A DNA stretch of 64,000 bases from Pelomonas dachongensis (GTDB taxonomy: Bacteria; Pseudomonadota; Gammaproteobacteria; Burkholderiales; Burkholderiaceae_C), in contig NZ_JBIGHY010000004.1 of NCBI RefSeq assembly GCF_043555865.1, positions 62,001-126,000 of the forward strand. Reading direction: 5' to 3'. A program made the position numbers and the translations under genes. Numbering within the stretch: the first letter of the stretch is position 1; the number at the start of each line of letters is the position of its first letter. The notes beneath the pieces were generated by a model that had not been told where the DNA came from, did no database searches, and worked only from the letters and a program-made list of their open reading frames with translations. This document shows, one piece after another, positions 48,341-57,198 of the stretch.

Positions 48341-49072
48341 GTGCTGTATTCCCTCCGCCTCTTCGCCGGTCTGCTCGTCGCCGCCTGCCTGCCCGCCCTC
48401 GCCAACGAGACCGTCATCCGCAAGAGCTTCACCGAGCGCATGCCCAACGCGCCCAAGATCGACGAGGTGCGGCCGGGGCCGGTGCCGGGCCTGTGGGAGC
48501 TGCGCATCGGCAACGAGCTGCGCTACACCGACGCCACTGGCAGCTTCCTGATCGAGGGTGAGATCTTCGACATGAAGGCCAAGAAGAACCTGACGGAGGA
48601 GCGCATCGCTCAGCTGAACCGGGTCGACTTCGCCGCACTGCCCTTCAAGGATGCGCTGGTGTGGAAGAACGGCAACGGCAAGCGCCGCATCGCCGTGTTC
48701 GCCGACCCGAACTGCGGCTACTGCAAGCGCTTCGAGAAGTCGCTGCAGGAGCTGAAGGACGTCACGGTCTACACCTTCTTGATCCCCATCCTGGGTGGCG
48801 ATTCGCCCGAGAAGTCGCGCGCCATCTGGTGTGCCAAGGACAACACGGCGGCCTGGCTGGGCTGGATGCTGAAGAACGAGCAGCCGCCCAAGCCGCCGGC
48901 CGCCTGCGACAGCGGCGCCGTGGAGCGCAACCTGGCGCTGTCGCGCCGCATCCATGTCAACGGCACGCCGGCCATCCTGATGGAGGACGGCAACCGCATC
49001 CCGGGCGCCGTGGGCGCCGTGGAGCTGGAGCGCCGCCTGCAGGCGGTGACGGCGCCGGCCGGCAAGTCCTGA
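48341..49072 (+). CDS. DsbC-family thiol:disulfide interchange protein
   Basis: The 243-residue periplasmic disulfide isomerase/reductase has a signal peptide (cleaved after about residue 21, PALA-NE), an N-terminal dimerisation domain (about 25-90) and a thioredoxin-fold domain with active site DPNCGYCKRF, CGYC being the standard DsbC motif. HVNGTPAILMEDG contains the cis-proline (Thr-Pro). An additional Cys pair (WCAKD, ACDSG) matches the structural disulfide. It isomerises wrong disulfides in exported proteins, with DsbD as the electron source (not in this window). GTG 48341 is the start that gives the signal peptide. Confidence 0.92.
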   Translation: MLYSLRLFAGLLVAACLPALANETVIRKSFTERMPNAPKIDEVRPGPVPGLWELRIGNELRYTDATGSFLIEGEIFDMKAKKNLTEERIAQLNRVDFAALPFKDALVWKNGNGKRRIAVFADPNCGYCKRFEKSLQELKDVTVYTFLIPILGGDSPEKSRAIWCAKDNTAAWLGWMLKNEQPPKPPAACDSGAVERNLALSRRIHVNGTPAILMEDGNRIPGAVGAVELERRLQAVTAPAGKS

Positions 49073-49077
49073 CCCTC

Positions 49078-49518
49078 ATGAGCGCAGATCTTCGCCAGCT
49101 CGCGCATCGCCTGGCCTATGCGGCGCTGCTGCCGCTGGTGCTGGGCGCCGGGCTGATCTGGCTGTTCGGCGGCCAGGGCATGGAGCAGCAGTACGTCTTC
49201 GTCGGCTTCGCGGTGTCGACGTATGCAAGCCTGGTCATCGCGATGCTGGGAGGCCTGCACTGGGGGCTGTCGTTCGCGCGCGGCCTGCCGCTGCGCGGAT
49301 CGCTGGTCTGGGGGGCGGCGGCCATGTCGCTGGGCTGGGTGGGCGTGCTGATGCCGCCGCATGCCGGACTGGCGCTGCATGGCGGCATGCTGATTGCCTG
49401 CTACCTCGTGGACCGGCGCCTGTACCCGCAGCTCGGGGCAGGGGGCTGGCTGACCCTGCGCTTTCGGCTGACGCTGGTCGCGGCGCTGAGTTGCTTCCTG
49501 GCCGCCGCAGGCAGTTGA
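49078..49518 (+). CDS. DUF3429-family membrane protein
   Basis: A 146-residue protein with four to five membrane helices in the DUF3429 pattern: LAYAALLPLVLGAGLIW, then a YASLVIAMLGGLHWGLSFARG block with the family's conserved LGGxHWG, and GWVGVLMPP. Function unknown. The stop overlaps the start of the next gene (TGATG at 49516-49520), showing translational coupling with the M61 peptidase. Confidence 0.82.
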   Translation: MSADLRQLAHRLAYAALLPLVLGAGLIWLFGGQGMEQQYVFVGFAVSTYASLVIAMLGGLHWGLSFARGLPLRGSLVWGAAAMSLGWVGVLMPPHAGLALHGGMLIACYLVDRRLYPQLGAGGWLTLRFRLTLVAALSCFLAAAGS

Positions 49519-51227
49519 TGCACGGACCCGACTACCGCGTCGAACTGGCCGACCTCGCGGCCCACCGTTTTCGCGTCACGCTGACGCTGGCGCACCCCGC
49601 AGCCGAGCAGGACTTCAGCCTGCCGGTGTGGATCCCGGGCAGCTACCTGGTGCGCGAATTTTCCAAGCACCTGAGCCGGCTGAGCGCATGTCAGGGCGAA
49701 CGGGAGTTGCCCGTCGAGCAACTGGACAAGGCGAGCTGGCGGGTCCGCTGCACCGGCGCCGAGGCGCTGGTGTTGAGCTACGAGGTCTACGCGTTCGATG
49801 CGTCCGTGCGCACCGCCTGGCTGGACAGCCAGCGCGCGTTTTTCAACGCCAGCAGCCTGTGCCTGCGCGCGCATGGCCGCGAGAGTGAGCCGCACCGCCT
49901 GACGCTGGCCGCCGTGCCCGATGGCTGGCAGGTCGCCACCGAGATGCGTGTGCAGGGCGACGGTTTCGAGGCGGCGGACTACGACGAGCTGCTTGACCAC
50001 CCGTTCGAGATCGGCCCGCACTGGCAGGGGGAGTTCCAGGCGGCCGGCGTGCCGCATCGCATCGTCGTTGCCGGCGCCTGGCCCAGCTTCGACGGCGAGC
50101 GGCTGCTGGCCGACGTGCAGCGTATCTGCGAGGCGCAGATTGCGCTGTGGGGCGGCGCGCCGTTCGCTCGCTACAGCTTCCTGCTGTGGGCGGTGGACGA
50201 CGGCCATGGCGGCCTGGAGCACCGCGCAAGCACCGCGCTGATCTGCGCGCGCCGCGAGTTGCCGACCGCCGCCGAGCCCGCCACGCCGGGCGACAACTAT
50301 ATGAGGCTGCTGGGCCTGTTCAGCCACGAGTACTTCCATGCGTGGAACGTGAAGCGGCTGCGGCCGGCTGAGTTCGCTACTTTCGACTACCAGCGCGAGA
50401 ATTACACCGAGCTGTTGTGGTTCTTCGAGGGCTTCACGAGCTACTACGACGAGCTGGTGCTGCTGCGCGCGGGCCTGGTGGACGCGCCGCGCTACCTGAA
50501 GCTGCTGGCGGCGTCTGTCAACAGCGTGCTGGCCGCCCCGGGCCGGTGTGTGCAGCCGCTCAGCGCTGCCAGTTTCGAGGCCTGGACCAAGTACTACCGG
50601 CCCGACGAGAACAGCCCCAACACGACGAGCAACTACTACGCGCAGGGTGCGCTGGTGGCGCTGTGCCTGGACCTCTCGCTGCGCACTCGCGGGGCGGGGC
50701 TGGATGCGCTGATGCGGCAGCTGTGGCACCGCAGCGAGGGCGGGCCGGTCAGCGAGGCCGACATCCTGGCCGGCGTGCGCGGGCTGGCGGGTGACGAGGT
50801 GGCGGCGCAGCTGCACGCATGGGTGCACGGCACCCACGAGCTGCCGCTGCGCGAGCTGCTGGCGGCGCATGGCGTGGCCTGGCGAGAGGACGGGCGGCAG
50901 ACCGTCGCCCAGCGACTGGGCCTGCGGGTGCGCGAGAGCGCGTTGACGGGCATCCAGGTCAGCCATGTGCTGTCCGGCGGCGCGGCCGAGGCCGGCGGCG
51001 TGAACGCGCGCGACGAGGTGCTGGGCTGCAACGGCTGGCGGCTGCGCCGGCTGGACGACGCACCCTCATTGCTGGCGGCCGGCGACACGCGCATGCGCCT
51101 GCTGGTGAGCCGCGACCAGCGTCTCGTCGAGCTGACCGTCGAGCTACCGCCGCCCCGGAACGCCGCCGTGGCGCTGGCGCTGGCCGAGGGCCCTCCGGCC
51201 GCGCGGCTCGGCTGGCCCGCCGCCTGA
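49518..51227 (+). CDS. M61-family (glycyl aminopeptidase-like) metallopeptidase with C-terminal PDZ domain
   Basis: The 569-residue protein begins with a beta-rich N-terminal domain including LPVWIPGSYLVREFSKHL, characteristic of the family. The catalytic domain has zinc motif HEYFHAWN (His270, Glu271, His274) and a downstream glutamate in FFEGFTSYYDELVL as third ligand. A PDZ-like domain follows (about 470-530; GIQVSHVLSGGAAEAGGV). Family members cleave N-terminal glycine or act as periplasmic or cytosolic peptidases. No signal peptide is seen, so a cytosolic place is likely. ATG 49518 overlaps the preceding stop. Confidence 0.92.
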   Translation: MHGPDYRVELADLAAHRFRVTLTLAHPAAEQDFSLPVWIPGSYLVREFSKHLSRLSACQGERELPVEQLDKASWRVRCTGAEALVLSYEVYAFDASVRTAWLDSQRAFFNASSLCLRAHGRESEPHRLTLAAVPDGWQVATEMRVQGDGFEAADYDELLDHPFEIGPHWQGEFQAAGVPHRIVVAGAWPSFDGERLLADVQRICEAQIALWGGAPFARYSFLLWAVDDGHGGLEHRASTALICARRELPTAAEPATPGDNYMRLLGLFSHEYFHAWNVKRLRPAEFATFDYQRENYTELLWFFEGFTSYYDELVLLRAGLVDAPRYLKLLAASVNSVLAAPGRCVQPLSAASFEAWTKYYRPDENSPNTTSNYYAQGALVALCLDLSLRTRGAGLDALMRQLWHRSEGGPVSEADILAGVRGLAGDEVAAQLHAWVHGTHELPLRELLAAHGVAWREDGRQTVAQRLGLRVRESALTGIQVSHVLSGGAAEAGGVNARDEVLGCNGWRLRRLDDAPSLLAAGDTRMRLLVSRDQRLVELTVELPPPRNAAVALALAEGPPAARLGWPAA

Positions 51228-51234
51228 ATCCGCC

Positions 51235-52332
51235 ATGAAGTCGCCACGGCCACCGTGGCTGCTGGTGCTGGCCGTGCTGGGCCTGCACCTGCTGGCGGGT
51301 CAGGAGGTGCAGCGCATCCAGGAAGGCTGGGCCAGCGACGGCGAGTCCGCGATGCCGGCGCGCATGCAGGTCGAGTTCGTGCGCGAGATGGTGATGCAGG
51401 CGCCGTCGGTCAGCGTGCGTGCCGTGGAGCCACCGGCCGCCGCGCTGGACGGACGTGGCGCCGCGCCGCCGGTCGCCTTGCCCGCGTCGGCGCCGCAGAC
51501 GTTGCCGCCCCCGCCGCCGCTGCCGATGCCGGACCTGCCACCCCTCCCGGACGTTGTCGCCCAAACGGCATCCGCGCCCGCGCAGGTGGGGCCGCCCGTC
51601 GCGCGGGCCGCGTCGGCGCCGTCCAGTGACGAGCCCGGCCCCGAGTGGCCGCTGTCCACGCGGTTGACCTACACGCTGAGCGGCCACTACCGCGGCCCGG
51701 TGTCGGGGACGGCTCAGGTGGAGTGGATGCGTCAGGGCAGCAGCTACCAGGTGCACCTGGACGTCGACCTGGGCCTCGTGTCGCGGCGCATGAGCAGCCA
51801 GGGGCGGCTCACGCCCGACGGCATCGCGCCGGAGCGCTACGACGAGGAGACGCGCGTCCTCGGCTTCAGCCGCGACCCGCTCAAGGTGTTCTTCCTGGCG
51901 GCGGACGTGCAGCTTGCCAGTGGCGTGCGCCGGCCTCTGGCGCGCGGCGCGCAGGACGCGGCCAGCCAGTTCGTGCAGTTGACTTGGCTGTTCCTGACTG
52001 GCCGCGAGCCGATGCAGGCCGGCCGTGTCGTGACCTTCCCGCTGGCGCTGCCGCGCCGGCTGTACGACTGGCAGTACGAGGTCGTAGGCGAGGCCGTGCT
52101 GCAGACGCCCATGGGGCCGGTCGCAAGCTGGCATCTGCGCCCCAGCGCAGCGGCGCGCCAGGGTGTGTCCGGCGGCGACATGGTGGCCGAGGTGTGGCTG
52201 GCGCCGTCGCTGCAGTACCTGCCGCTGCGGCTGGTCATCCGCCAGGACGAGCAGACCTACATCGACCTGATGCTGAAAAGTGCGCCGCTGCAGGCCGCGC
52301 CAGAATCGGCCAACGACACCCCCAGGAGATAG
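51235..52332 (+). CDS. DUF3108-domain protein with N-terminal anchor
   Basis: The 365-residue protein has a short hydrophobic N-terminal helix (WLLVLAVLGLHLLAG, about 5-19), a long Pro/Ala-rich linker (about 70-135) and a C-terminal DUF3108 domain (YTLSGHYRGPVSGTAQVEWMRQGSSY, MSSQGRLTPDGIAPERYDEETR, WLAPSLQYLPLRLVIRQDEQTYIDLML). The domain forms a lipocalin-like beta barrel expected in the periplasm. The anchor-plus-Pro-rich design resembles TonB-type spanning proteins. Function unknown. The start is 8 bases after the peptidase stop. Confidence 0.8.
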   Translation: MKSPRPPWLLVLAVLGLHLLAGQEVQRIQEGWASDGESAMPARMQVEFVREMVMQAPSVSVRAVEPPAAALDGRGAAPPVALPASAPQTLPPPPPLPMPDLPPLPDVVAQTASAPAQVGPPVARAASAPSSDEPGPEWPLSTRLTYTLSGHYRGPVSGTAQVEWMRQGSSYQVHLDVDLGLVSRRMSSQGRLTPDGIAPERYDEETRVLGFSRDPLKVFFLAADVQLASGVRRPLARGAQDAASQFVQLTWLFLTGREPMQAGRVVTFPLALPRRLYDWQYEVVGEAVLQTPMGPVASWHLRPSAAARQGVSGGDMVAEVWLAPSLQYLPLRLVIRQDEQTYIDLMLKSAPLQAAPESANDTPRR

Positions 52333-52337
52333 CGCCC

Positions 52338-53126
52338 ATGACGTACGAATGCATCCTCACCGCCGTCCACGGCGACGGGCCGCGCAAGACCGGCCTCATC
52401 ACGCTGAACCGCCCCAAGGCGCTGAACGCGCTGAGCGACCCCCTGATGGACGAACTCGGCGAGGCGCTGCTAGCCTTCGATGCCGACGACGGCATCGGCT
52501 GCATCGTGCTGACGGGCTCCGAGCGTGCCTTTGCGGCCGGGGCGGACATCCCGACCATGCTGCCTCACACCTTCGTCAGCGCGTTCAAGAGCGGCCTGCT
52601 GTCCAAGAACTGGGAGACCATCCTGCAGGTGAAGAAGCCCGTCATCGCGGCGGTGGCGGGCTATGCACTGGGTGGCGGCTGCGAGCTGGCGATGATGTGC
52701 GACTTCATCATCGCGGCCGACTCGGCGAAGTTCGGCCAGCCTGAGATCAAGCTGGGCGTGGTGCCCGGAGCCGGCGGCACGCAGCGCCTGCCGCGCTCCA
52801 TCGGCAAGAGCAAGGCGATGGACATGCTGCTGACGGCCCGCATGATGGACGCGGCCGAGGCCGAGCGGGCCGGGCTTGTGTCGCGCGTGGTGGCGGCGGA
52901 GAAGCTGCTGGACGAGGCGCTGGCCGCCGCAGAGACCATCAACGGCTTCAGCGGTCCGTCGGTCGCGCTGGTCAAGGAGCTGGTGAACCTGGCCTACCAG
53001 ACGCCGCTGCGTGACGGCGTCGCCGTGGAGCGGCGCTACTTCCACGCGCTGTTCGGCAGCCACGACCAGCGCGAAGGCATGGAGGCGTTCCTCGCGAAGC
53101 GGGCACCGAACTTCGAACACCGCTGA
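52338..53126 (+). CDS. enoyl-CoA hydratase
   Basis: Crotonase-fold enzyme adding water to trans-2-enoyl-CoA in fatty-acid oxidation. The 262-residue product has LITLNRPKALNALSDPLMDEL, an oxyanion-hole stretch FAAGADI (near 68), and AVAGYALGGGCELAMMCDF. PEIKLGVVPGAGGTQRLPRSIGK carries both catalytic glutamates (CEL and PEI/LGV positions). Substrate chain length is not evident. AGGAG precedes the ATG by 10 bases. It may be cotranscribed with the DUF3108 gene just upstream. Confidence 0.93.
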   Translation: MTYECILTAVHGDGPRKTGLITLNRPKALNALSDPLMDELGEALLAFDADDGIGCIVLTGSERAFAAGADIPTMLPHTFVSAFKSGLLSKNWETILQVKKPVIAAVAGYALGGGCELAMMCDFIIAADSAKFGQPEIKLGVVPGAGGTQRLPRSIGKSKAMDMLLTARMMDAAEAERAGLVSRVVAAEKLLDEALAAAETINGFSGPSVALVKELVNLAYQTPLRDGVAVERRYFHALFGSHDQREGMEAFLAKRAPNFEHR

Positions 53127-53315
53127 TTGACTCCTTTTGTGGCTCAGCTGTGAGGTGACAGCAGCAACTGTTTGTGAAATGTAAATAGTCAGTTCCGACG
53201 GGCCTGGTGTTTCTACCGAGTTCCGCTCCCTACAGTCCAGGCCATGGACACCGCGCCGCGTTGTCCGAATGACCCGAAAGCAGGACGTTCCTGCGCAAAG
53301 CTGAAGGAGCCCGTC

Positions 53316-53687
53316 ATGAACAAGCTGTCCACCCTCATTGCTGCCGCCACCCTCGTTGCCGCCGGCGTCGCCAGTGCCCAGAGCGCCGCGCCGCTCACCC
53401 GCGCGCAAGTCATCGCTGATCTGGCCGCCGCACGCAACAGCGGCGAACTGGCAGTCATCCAGGGCGAAAAGGGAGTTGAACTGACGACTCCAGCTACCGA
53501 CAAGGCTGCCGTCGCCACTGCCACGCTGCCGCGTCAGGCCGTGCTGACCGTCAAGCCGACCGACGTGCGCGTCGATCAGAAGACTGCCGCCGCGCTGGCT
53601 GCCGACCATGGCGAGAACGCCGCCCGCGAACTGGGCGACTTCCCGGCTCCCATCGCCCGCCGCAGCACCGCGCTGGCCGGCCGCTGA
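53316..53687 (+). CDS. DUF4148-type secreted protein
   Basis: A 123-residue exported protein with a signal peptide (cleavage after VASA, about residue 21) and the DUF4148 core LTRAQVIADLAAARNSGEL. DUF4148 proteins are abundant in Burkholderiales and have no known function. The upstream 189-base gap (53127-53315) holds its promoter region; AAGGAG precedes the ATG by 8 bases. A terminator follows, so it is monocistronic. Confidence 0.85.
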   Translation: MNKLSTLIAAATLVAAGVASAQSAAPLTRAQVIADLAAARNSGELAVIQGEKGVELTTPATDKAAVATATLPRQAVLTVKPTDVRVDQKTAAALAADHGENAARELGDFPAPIARRSTALAGR

Positions 53688-53710
53688 AACAAAGCGGTTT
53701 CAATCGCAGC

Positions 53711-53738
53711 AAAGGCGACCCGGGAGGGTCGCTTTTTT
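53711..53738 (+). terminator. rho-independent terminator of the DUF4148 gene
   Basis: A 7-bp stem GCGACCC/GGGTCGC (53715-53721 and 53726-53732) with a GGGA loop is followed directly by TTTTTT (53733-53738). It lies 28 bases after the DUF4148 stop and 60 bases before the sugar-transport operon, which therefore has its own promoter. Confidence 0.93.
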
Positions 53739-53797
53739 GTTGCCTGCGTTCCTAGAATCCGCCGCCCGCCCAAAGAAGCGGACGCATTGGAGACGAG

Positions 53798-54823
53798 ATG
53801 GGAATGCAACGGATGTGGGTGGCGGGCGCCTTGATGGCGGCCTCCTTGAATGTGCTGGCCGCCGGCCCGGTGGTGGGTGTGAGCTGGTCCAACTTCCAGG
53901 AAGAACGCTGGAAGACCGACGAGACGGCCATCAAGGCCGAGCTGGCACGCCAGGGCGCCAGTTATGTCAGCGCCGATGCCGGCGGTTCGCCCGAGAAGCA
54001 GATCGCCGACATCGAGTCGCTGCTGGCCAAGGGCGCCAAGGTGCTCATCATCCTGGCGATGGACAAGGACGCGGTGCAGCCCGCGCTGAATAAGGCCAAG
54101 GCGCGCAAGGTGCCGGTGGTGGCCTATGACCGCCTCATCGAGGCGCCGGAAGTGTTCTACCTGACCTTCGACAACCGCGAGGTGGGGCGCCTGCAGGCCC
54201 AGGCCGTGCTGGCCGCGAAACCGAAGGGCCGCTACGTGATGATCAAGGGCTCGCCCAGCGATCCGAATGCAGACTTCCTGCGCGCCGGCCAGCAGGACGC
54301 GCTCGCCGACGCGGTCAAGAAGGGGGACGTGAAGATCGTCGCCGAGGAGTACACCGACGGCTGGAAGCCGGAGGTCGCGCAGAAGAACATGGAACAGGTC
54401 CTGACGCGCCTGAAGGGCGGCGTCGACGCCGTCGTGGCCAGCAACGACGGCACGGCCGGTGGCGCTATCGCGGCGCTGGCGGGCCGCGGCATCAAGGGCG
54501 TGCCGGTCAGCGGCCAGGACGCCGACCACGCCGCGCTGAACCGCGTCGCACTGGGCACGCAGACGGTCACGGTCTGGAAGGACTCGCGTGCGCTGGGCCG
54601 CGAGGCCGCCGCGGCGGCCGTGCAGCTGGCCGCCGGCAAGAAGGTGGACGGCGCGGCACCCTGGGCGGGCGGCGAGCGCAAGGTCACTCTGCAAGCCAAG
54701 TTCCTCGCGCCGGTGGCCATCACGCAGGCCAACCTGGGTGACGTCATCAGTGCCGGCTGGGTGCCCAAGGCGGTGGTTTGCAAGGGCGTGGACGCCGCCA
54801 AAGCACCGGCGGCCTGCAAGTGA
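53798..54823 (+). CDS. periplasmic sugar-binding protein of an ABC transporter (XylF/FrcB-type)
   Basis: The 341-residue periplasmic binding protein has a signal peptide (to about NVLA, residue 22) and a type I sugar-binding fold similar to XylF: GVSWSNFQEERWKTDETAIKAEL, ADIESLLAKGAKVLIILAMDKDA, VPVVAYDRLI, KGSPSDPNADFLRAGQ, and VSGQDADHAALNRV. These segments are strongly XylF-like, pointing to a pentose or related sugar. The neighbouring ATPase is of the single-domain kind, so the exact sugar is open. The stop overlaps the permease start by three bases. Confidence 0.87.
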   Translation: MGMQRMWVAGALMAASLNVLAAGPVVGVSWSNFQEERWKTDETAIKAELARQGASYVSADAGGSPEKQIADIESLLAKGAKVLIILAMDKDAVQPALNKAKARKVPVVAYDRLIEAPEVFYLTFDNREVGRLQAQAVLAAKPKGRYVMIKGSPSDPNADFLRAGQQDALADAVKKGDVKIVAEEYTDGWKPEVAQKNMEQVLTRLKGGVDAVVASNDGTAGGAIAALAGRGIKGVPVSGQDADHAALNRVALGTQTVTVWKDSRALGREAAAAAVQLAAGKKVDGAAPWAGGERKVTLQAKFLAPVAITQANLGDVISAGWVPKAVVCKGVDAAKAPAACK

Positions 54824-55962
54824 GCGCGCAAACCCAGCGGCTCGCCGTCATGGCGGCCGTGCTGGTGGCCATCGCCATCGGCTTTCACGTGCTCACCGGC
54901 AGCTTCCTCACCGCAGAGAACCTCTACAACATCGCGCAGCAGACGGCGGTAGTTGGCATCGTCGCCAGCGGCATGGCGCTGATCATCGTGGCGCGGCAGA
55001 TCGACCTCGCGGTGGGCTCGTTGCTGGGCGCGGTGGGCGTGCTGATGGCCTGGCTGCAGTACACGCAGGGCTGGCCGGTCGGCGCGTCGCTGCTGGCGGG
55101 GCTGGCGTTCGCGCTGCTGATCGGGCTGTTCCAGGGCTGGCTGTCGGCGGTCGTCGGCATTCCGTCGTTCGTCGTCACGCTGGGCGGGCTGGTGTCGCTG
55201 CGCGGCGTGGCCTTCCTGGTGGCCGACGGCAAGACGCAGCCGGTCAGCGAGCCCTGGCTGCTGGCGCTGGGCGGCGGCCTGGATGGCTCGCTGGGTGAGC
55301 GCGGCAGCTGGCTGCTGGGCATCGTGCTCGTCGCCGTGCTGTGGGGCTGGCAGGTGGTGCAGCGCCGCGCGCTGGTGCGAGCAGGCGGCACGCCGGGTGA
55401 CGCGAGGCATGAATGGATCAAGGGCGGCCTGGCCGTGCTGGCCGTGTTCGGCACGGTGGCCGTGTTCAACGCCTACAAGATCGAAGGCATGGAGCAGGGC
55501 CAGGGCCTGCCGCTGCCGCTGGTGATCTGGGTCGTGGTGGTGCTGGTGCTGGGCTTCGTCGCCAAGCACACCCGCTTTGGCCGCTACGTCTACGCGATCG
55601 GCGGCAATCCCGACGCCGCGCGGCTGGCCGGCATCCCGGTCAAGCGCGTGATGATCCAGCTGAACCTGCTGCTGGCGGCGCTGGTGGCGCTGGCGGCCGT
55701 CGTCGCGATGGCACGCCTGAACGCGGGCACGAACTCGATGGGCACGGGCATGGAGCTGACCGTCATCGCGGCGGCCGTCATCGGCGGCGTGAGTCTGGCC
55801 GGCGGCAGCGGCAGCGTGGGTGGCACGGTGCTGGGTGCACTGATCATCCAGAGCATCGACAGCGGCCTGCTGCTGACCGACGTCGGCATCGGCTGGCGCA
55901 TGGTGGTGCTGGGCCAGGTGCTGGTCGCAGCGGTGGTGTTTGACCGGGTGGCACACAAATGA
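54820..55962 (+). CDS. sugar ABC transporter permease (XylH-like)
   Basis: The 380-residue permease has about ten membrane helices and the ribose/xylose-type signatures NLYNIAQQTAVVGIVASGMALIIVARQIDLAVGSLLG (in pieces, near 35-70), FVVTLGGLVSLRGVAFLV, the cytoplasmic coupling region YAIGGNPDAARLAGIPVKRV, and GAIIGGVSLAGG-like VIGGVSLAGGSGS. XylH-type length and an extra central loop agree with the binding protein. GTG 54820 overlaps the binding-protein stop. Confidence 0.92.
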   Translation: MSAQTQRLAVMAAVLVAIAIGFHVLTGSFLTAENLYNIAQQTAVVGIVASGMALIIVARQIDLAVGSLLGAVGVLMAWLQYTQGWPVGASLLAGLAFALLIGLFQGWLSAVVGIPSFVVTLGGLVSLRGVAFLVADGKTQPVSEPWLLALGGGLDGSLGERGSWLLGIVLVAVLWGWQVVQRRALVRAGGTPGDARHEWIKGGLAVLAVFGTVAVFNAYKIEGMEQGQGLPLPLVIWVVVVLVLGFVAKHTRFGRYVYAIGGNPDAARLAGIPVKRVMIQLNLLLAALVALAAVVAMARLNAGTNSMGTGMELTVIAAAVIGGVSLAGGSGSVGGTVLGALIIQSIDSGLLLTDVGIGWRMVVLGQVLVAAVVFDRVAHK

Positions 55963-56714
55963 GCGCTCCTTTGCTTGAAGTCCGCGAGGCGCGCAAATCC
56001 TTCGGGGGCGTGCATGCGGTCGATGGCGTCTCCTTGAGCCTGGCGCCCGGCGAGGTGCTGGCCGTGCTGGGGCACAACGGCGCCGGCAAGTCCACGCTGA
56101 TGCAGATGTTGGCCGGCGCGCTGCCGTTCGACGGCGGCGAGCTGCTGCTGAACGGCCAGCCTGTGAAGTTCGCCAGCCCGGCGGATTCGCGCGCCGCGGG
56201 CATCGAGACCATCCACCAGAAGCTGGCGCTGGCCGACAACCTCGACTCGGTCGCCAACCTGTTCCTGGGCCGCGAGCTGCGCACGCGCTTCGGGCTGCTG
56301 GACGACGCGGCCATGCGCGCCGCGGCCGTGCCGCTGTTCGCGCGGCTGAACCCGAACTTCAAGAACATCGCCGATCCGGTGATGTCGCTGTCGGGCGGGC
56401 AGCGTCAGGTGGTGGCCATCGCGCGCGCGTTGCAGTTTCAGGCGCGCGTGCTGATCATGGACGAGCCCTGCGCTGCGCTCGGCCCCAGCGAGACAGCCAT
56501 GGTGCACGACCTGATCCGCCGTCTCAGCGCGGAGGGCGTGGGCATCCTGCTGGTGACGCATGACATGCCCGACGTGTTCGCGCTGTCGCACCGGCTGATG
56601 GTCATGAAGAACGGTCGGCCGGTGGGTGTCGCCCGCACGGCCGACGTGACCGAGGACGAGGTCCTGGCGATGATCATCGCGGGTAAGCCGGCCGCGGCGT
56701 GCGTGGCGGCCTGA
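55959..56714 (+). CDS. single-domain sugar ABC transporter ATPase (FrcA/XylG-type)
   Basis: The 251-residue ATPase has Walker A GHNGAGKST (about 40-48), the signature LSGGQRQVVAIARAL, Walker B VLIMDEPCAAL, and the His loop VTHDM. Most monosaccharide transporters of this class use a duplicated ATPase of about 500 residues; this one has a single domain, as in the FrcA type, and so must work as a homodimer. It overlaps the permease by four bases (ATGA). No regulator or sugar kinase lies next to it. Confidence 0.92.
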   Translation: MSAPLLEVREARKSFGGVHAVDGVSLSLAPGEVLAVLGHNGAGKSTLMQMLAGALPFDGGELLLNGQPVKFASPADSRAAGIETIHQKLALADNLDSVANLFLGRELRTRFGLLDDAAMRAAAVPLFARLNPNFKNIADPVMSLSGGQRQVVAIARALQFQARVLIMDEPCAALGPSETAMVHDLIRRLSAEGVGILLVTHDMPDVFALSHRLMVMKNGRPVGVARTADVTEDEVLAMIIAGKPAAACVAA

Positions 56715-56721
56715 TGTGAGC

Positions 56722-57198
56722 TCAGCCCCACAGCGGGGGCTTGTTCACCATCAGGAAGAACACCGCCAGCATGGATGCGAACGCCGGATAGCCCAGCAGC
56801 TCCCAGCCTTGCTGCCAACGGCGGTATTGCACTGACAGCGGGCGGCCGGTGGCGACGGCCGCCGCGACGTCGCGCGCCATCTGCAACTGCAGCCACAGCA
56901 CTGGCAGCCAGCAGGCGCCGGCCAGCATGTACAGCGCGAGCGACGCCGCCAGCCACGGCGTGGCCAGTGGCCAGCCGGCGGTGTGGGCCAGCCAGAAGCC
57001 GGTCAGCGGCTGCACGACGACCGCCGGCGTCGTGAACCACAGGTCGGCGCGCACCACCAGCCGCGCGACGACGGCTCGCGCTTCCAGGCTGGCGCTTCGA
57101 TTGGCGAAGAACAGGTAGAACGCCGAGCCGAAGCCGGTGCCCACCAGCACCACGCTGGACACGATGTGCAGCCACTTGACCAGCAGGTAGGTGTTCAT
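56722..57198 (-). CDS. DUF2269-family membrane protein
   Basis: A 158-residue four-helix membrane protein matching DUF2269: MNTYLLVKWLHIVSSVVLVGTGFG, then FTTPAVVVQPLTGFWLA, and a last helix FASMLAVFFLMVNKPPLWG. Conserved His11 and the aromatic/Pro motif suggest a membrane redox or ligand role, but none is proven. Its start overlaps the DoxX-like gene end by four bases, so it is the last gene of the minus-strand operon. Confidence 0.83.
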   Translation of the reverse strand: MNTYLLVKWLHIVSSVVLVGTGFGSAFYLFFANRSASLEARAVVARLVVRADLWFTTPAVVVQPLTGFWLAHTAGWPLATPWLAASLALYMLAGACWLPVLWLQLQMARDVAAAVATGRPLSVQYRRWQQGWELLGYPAFASMLAVFFLMVNKPPLWG

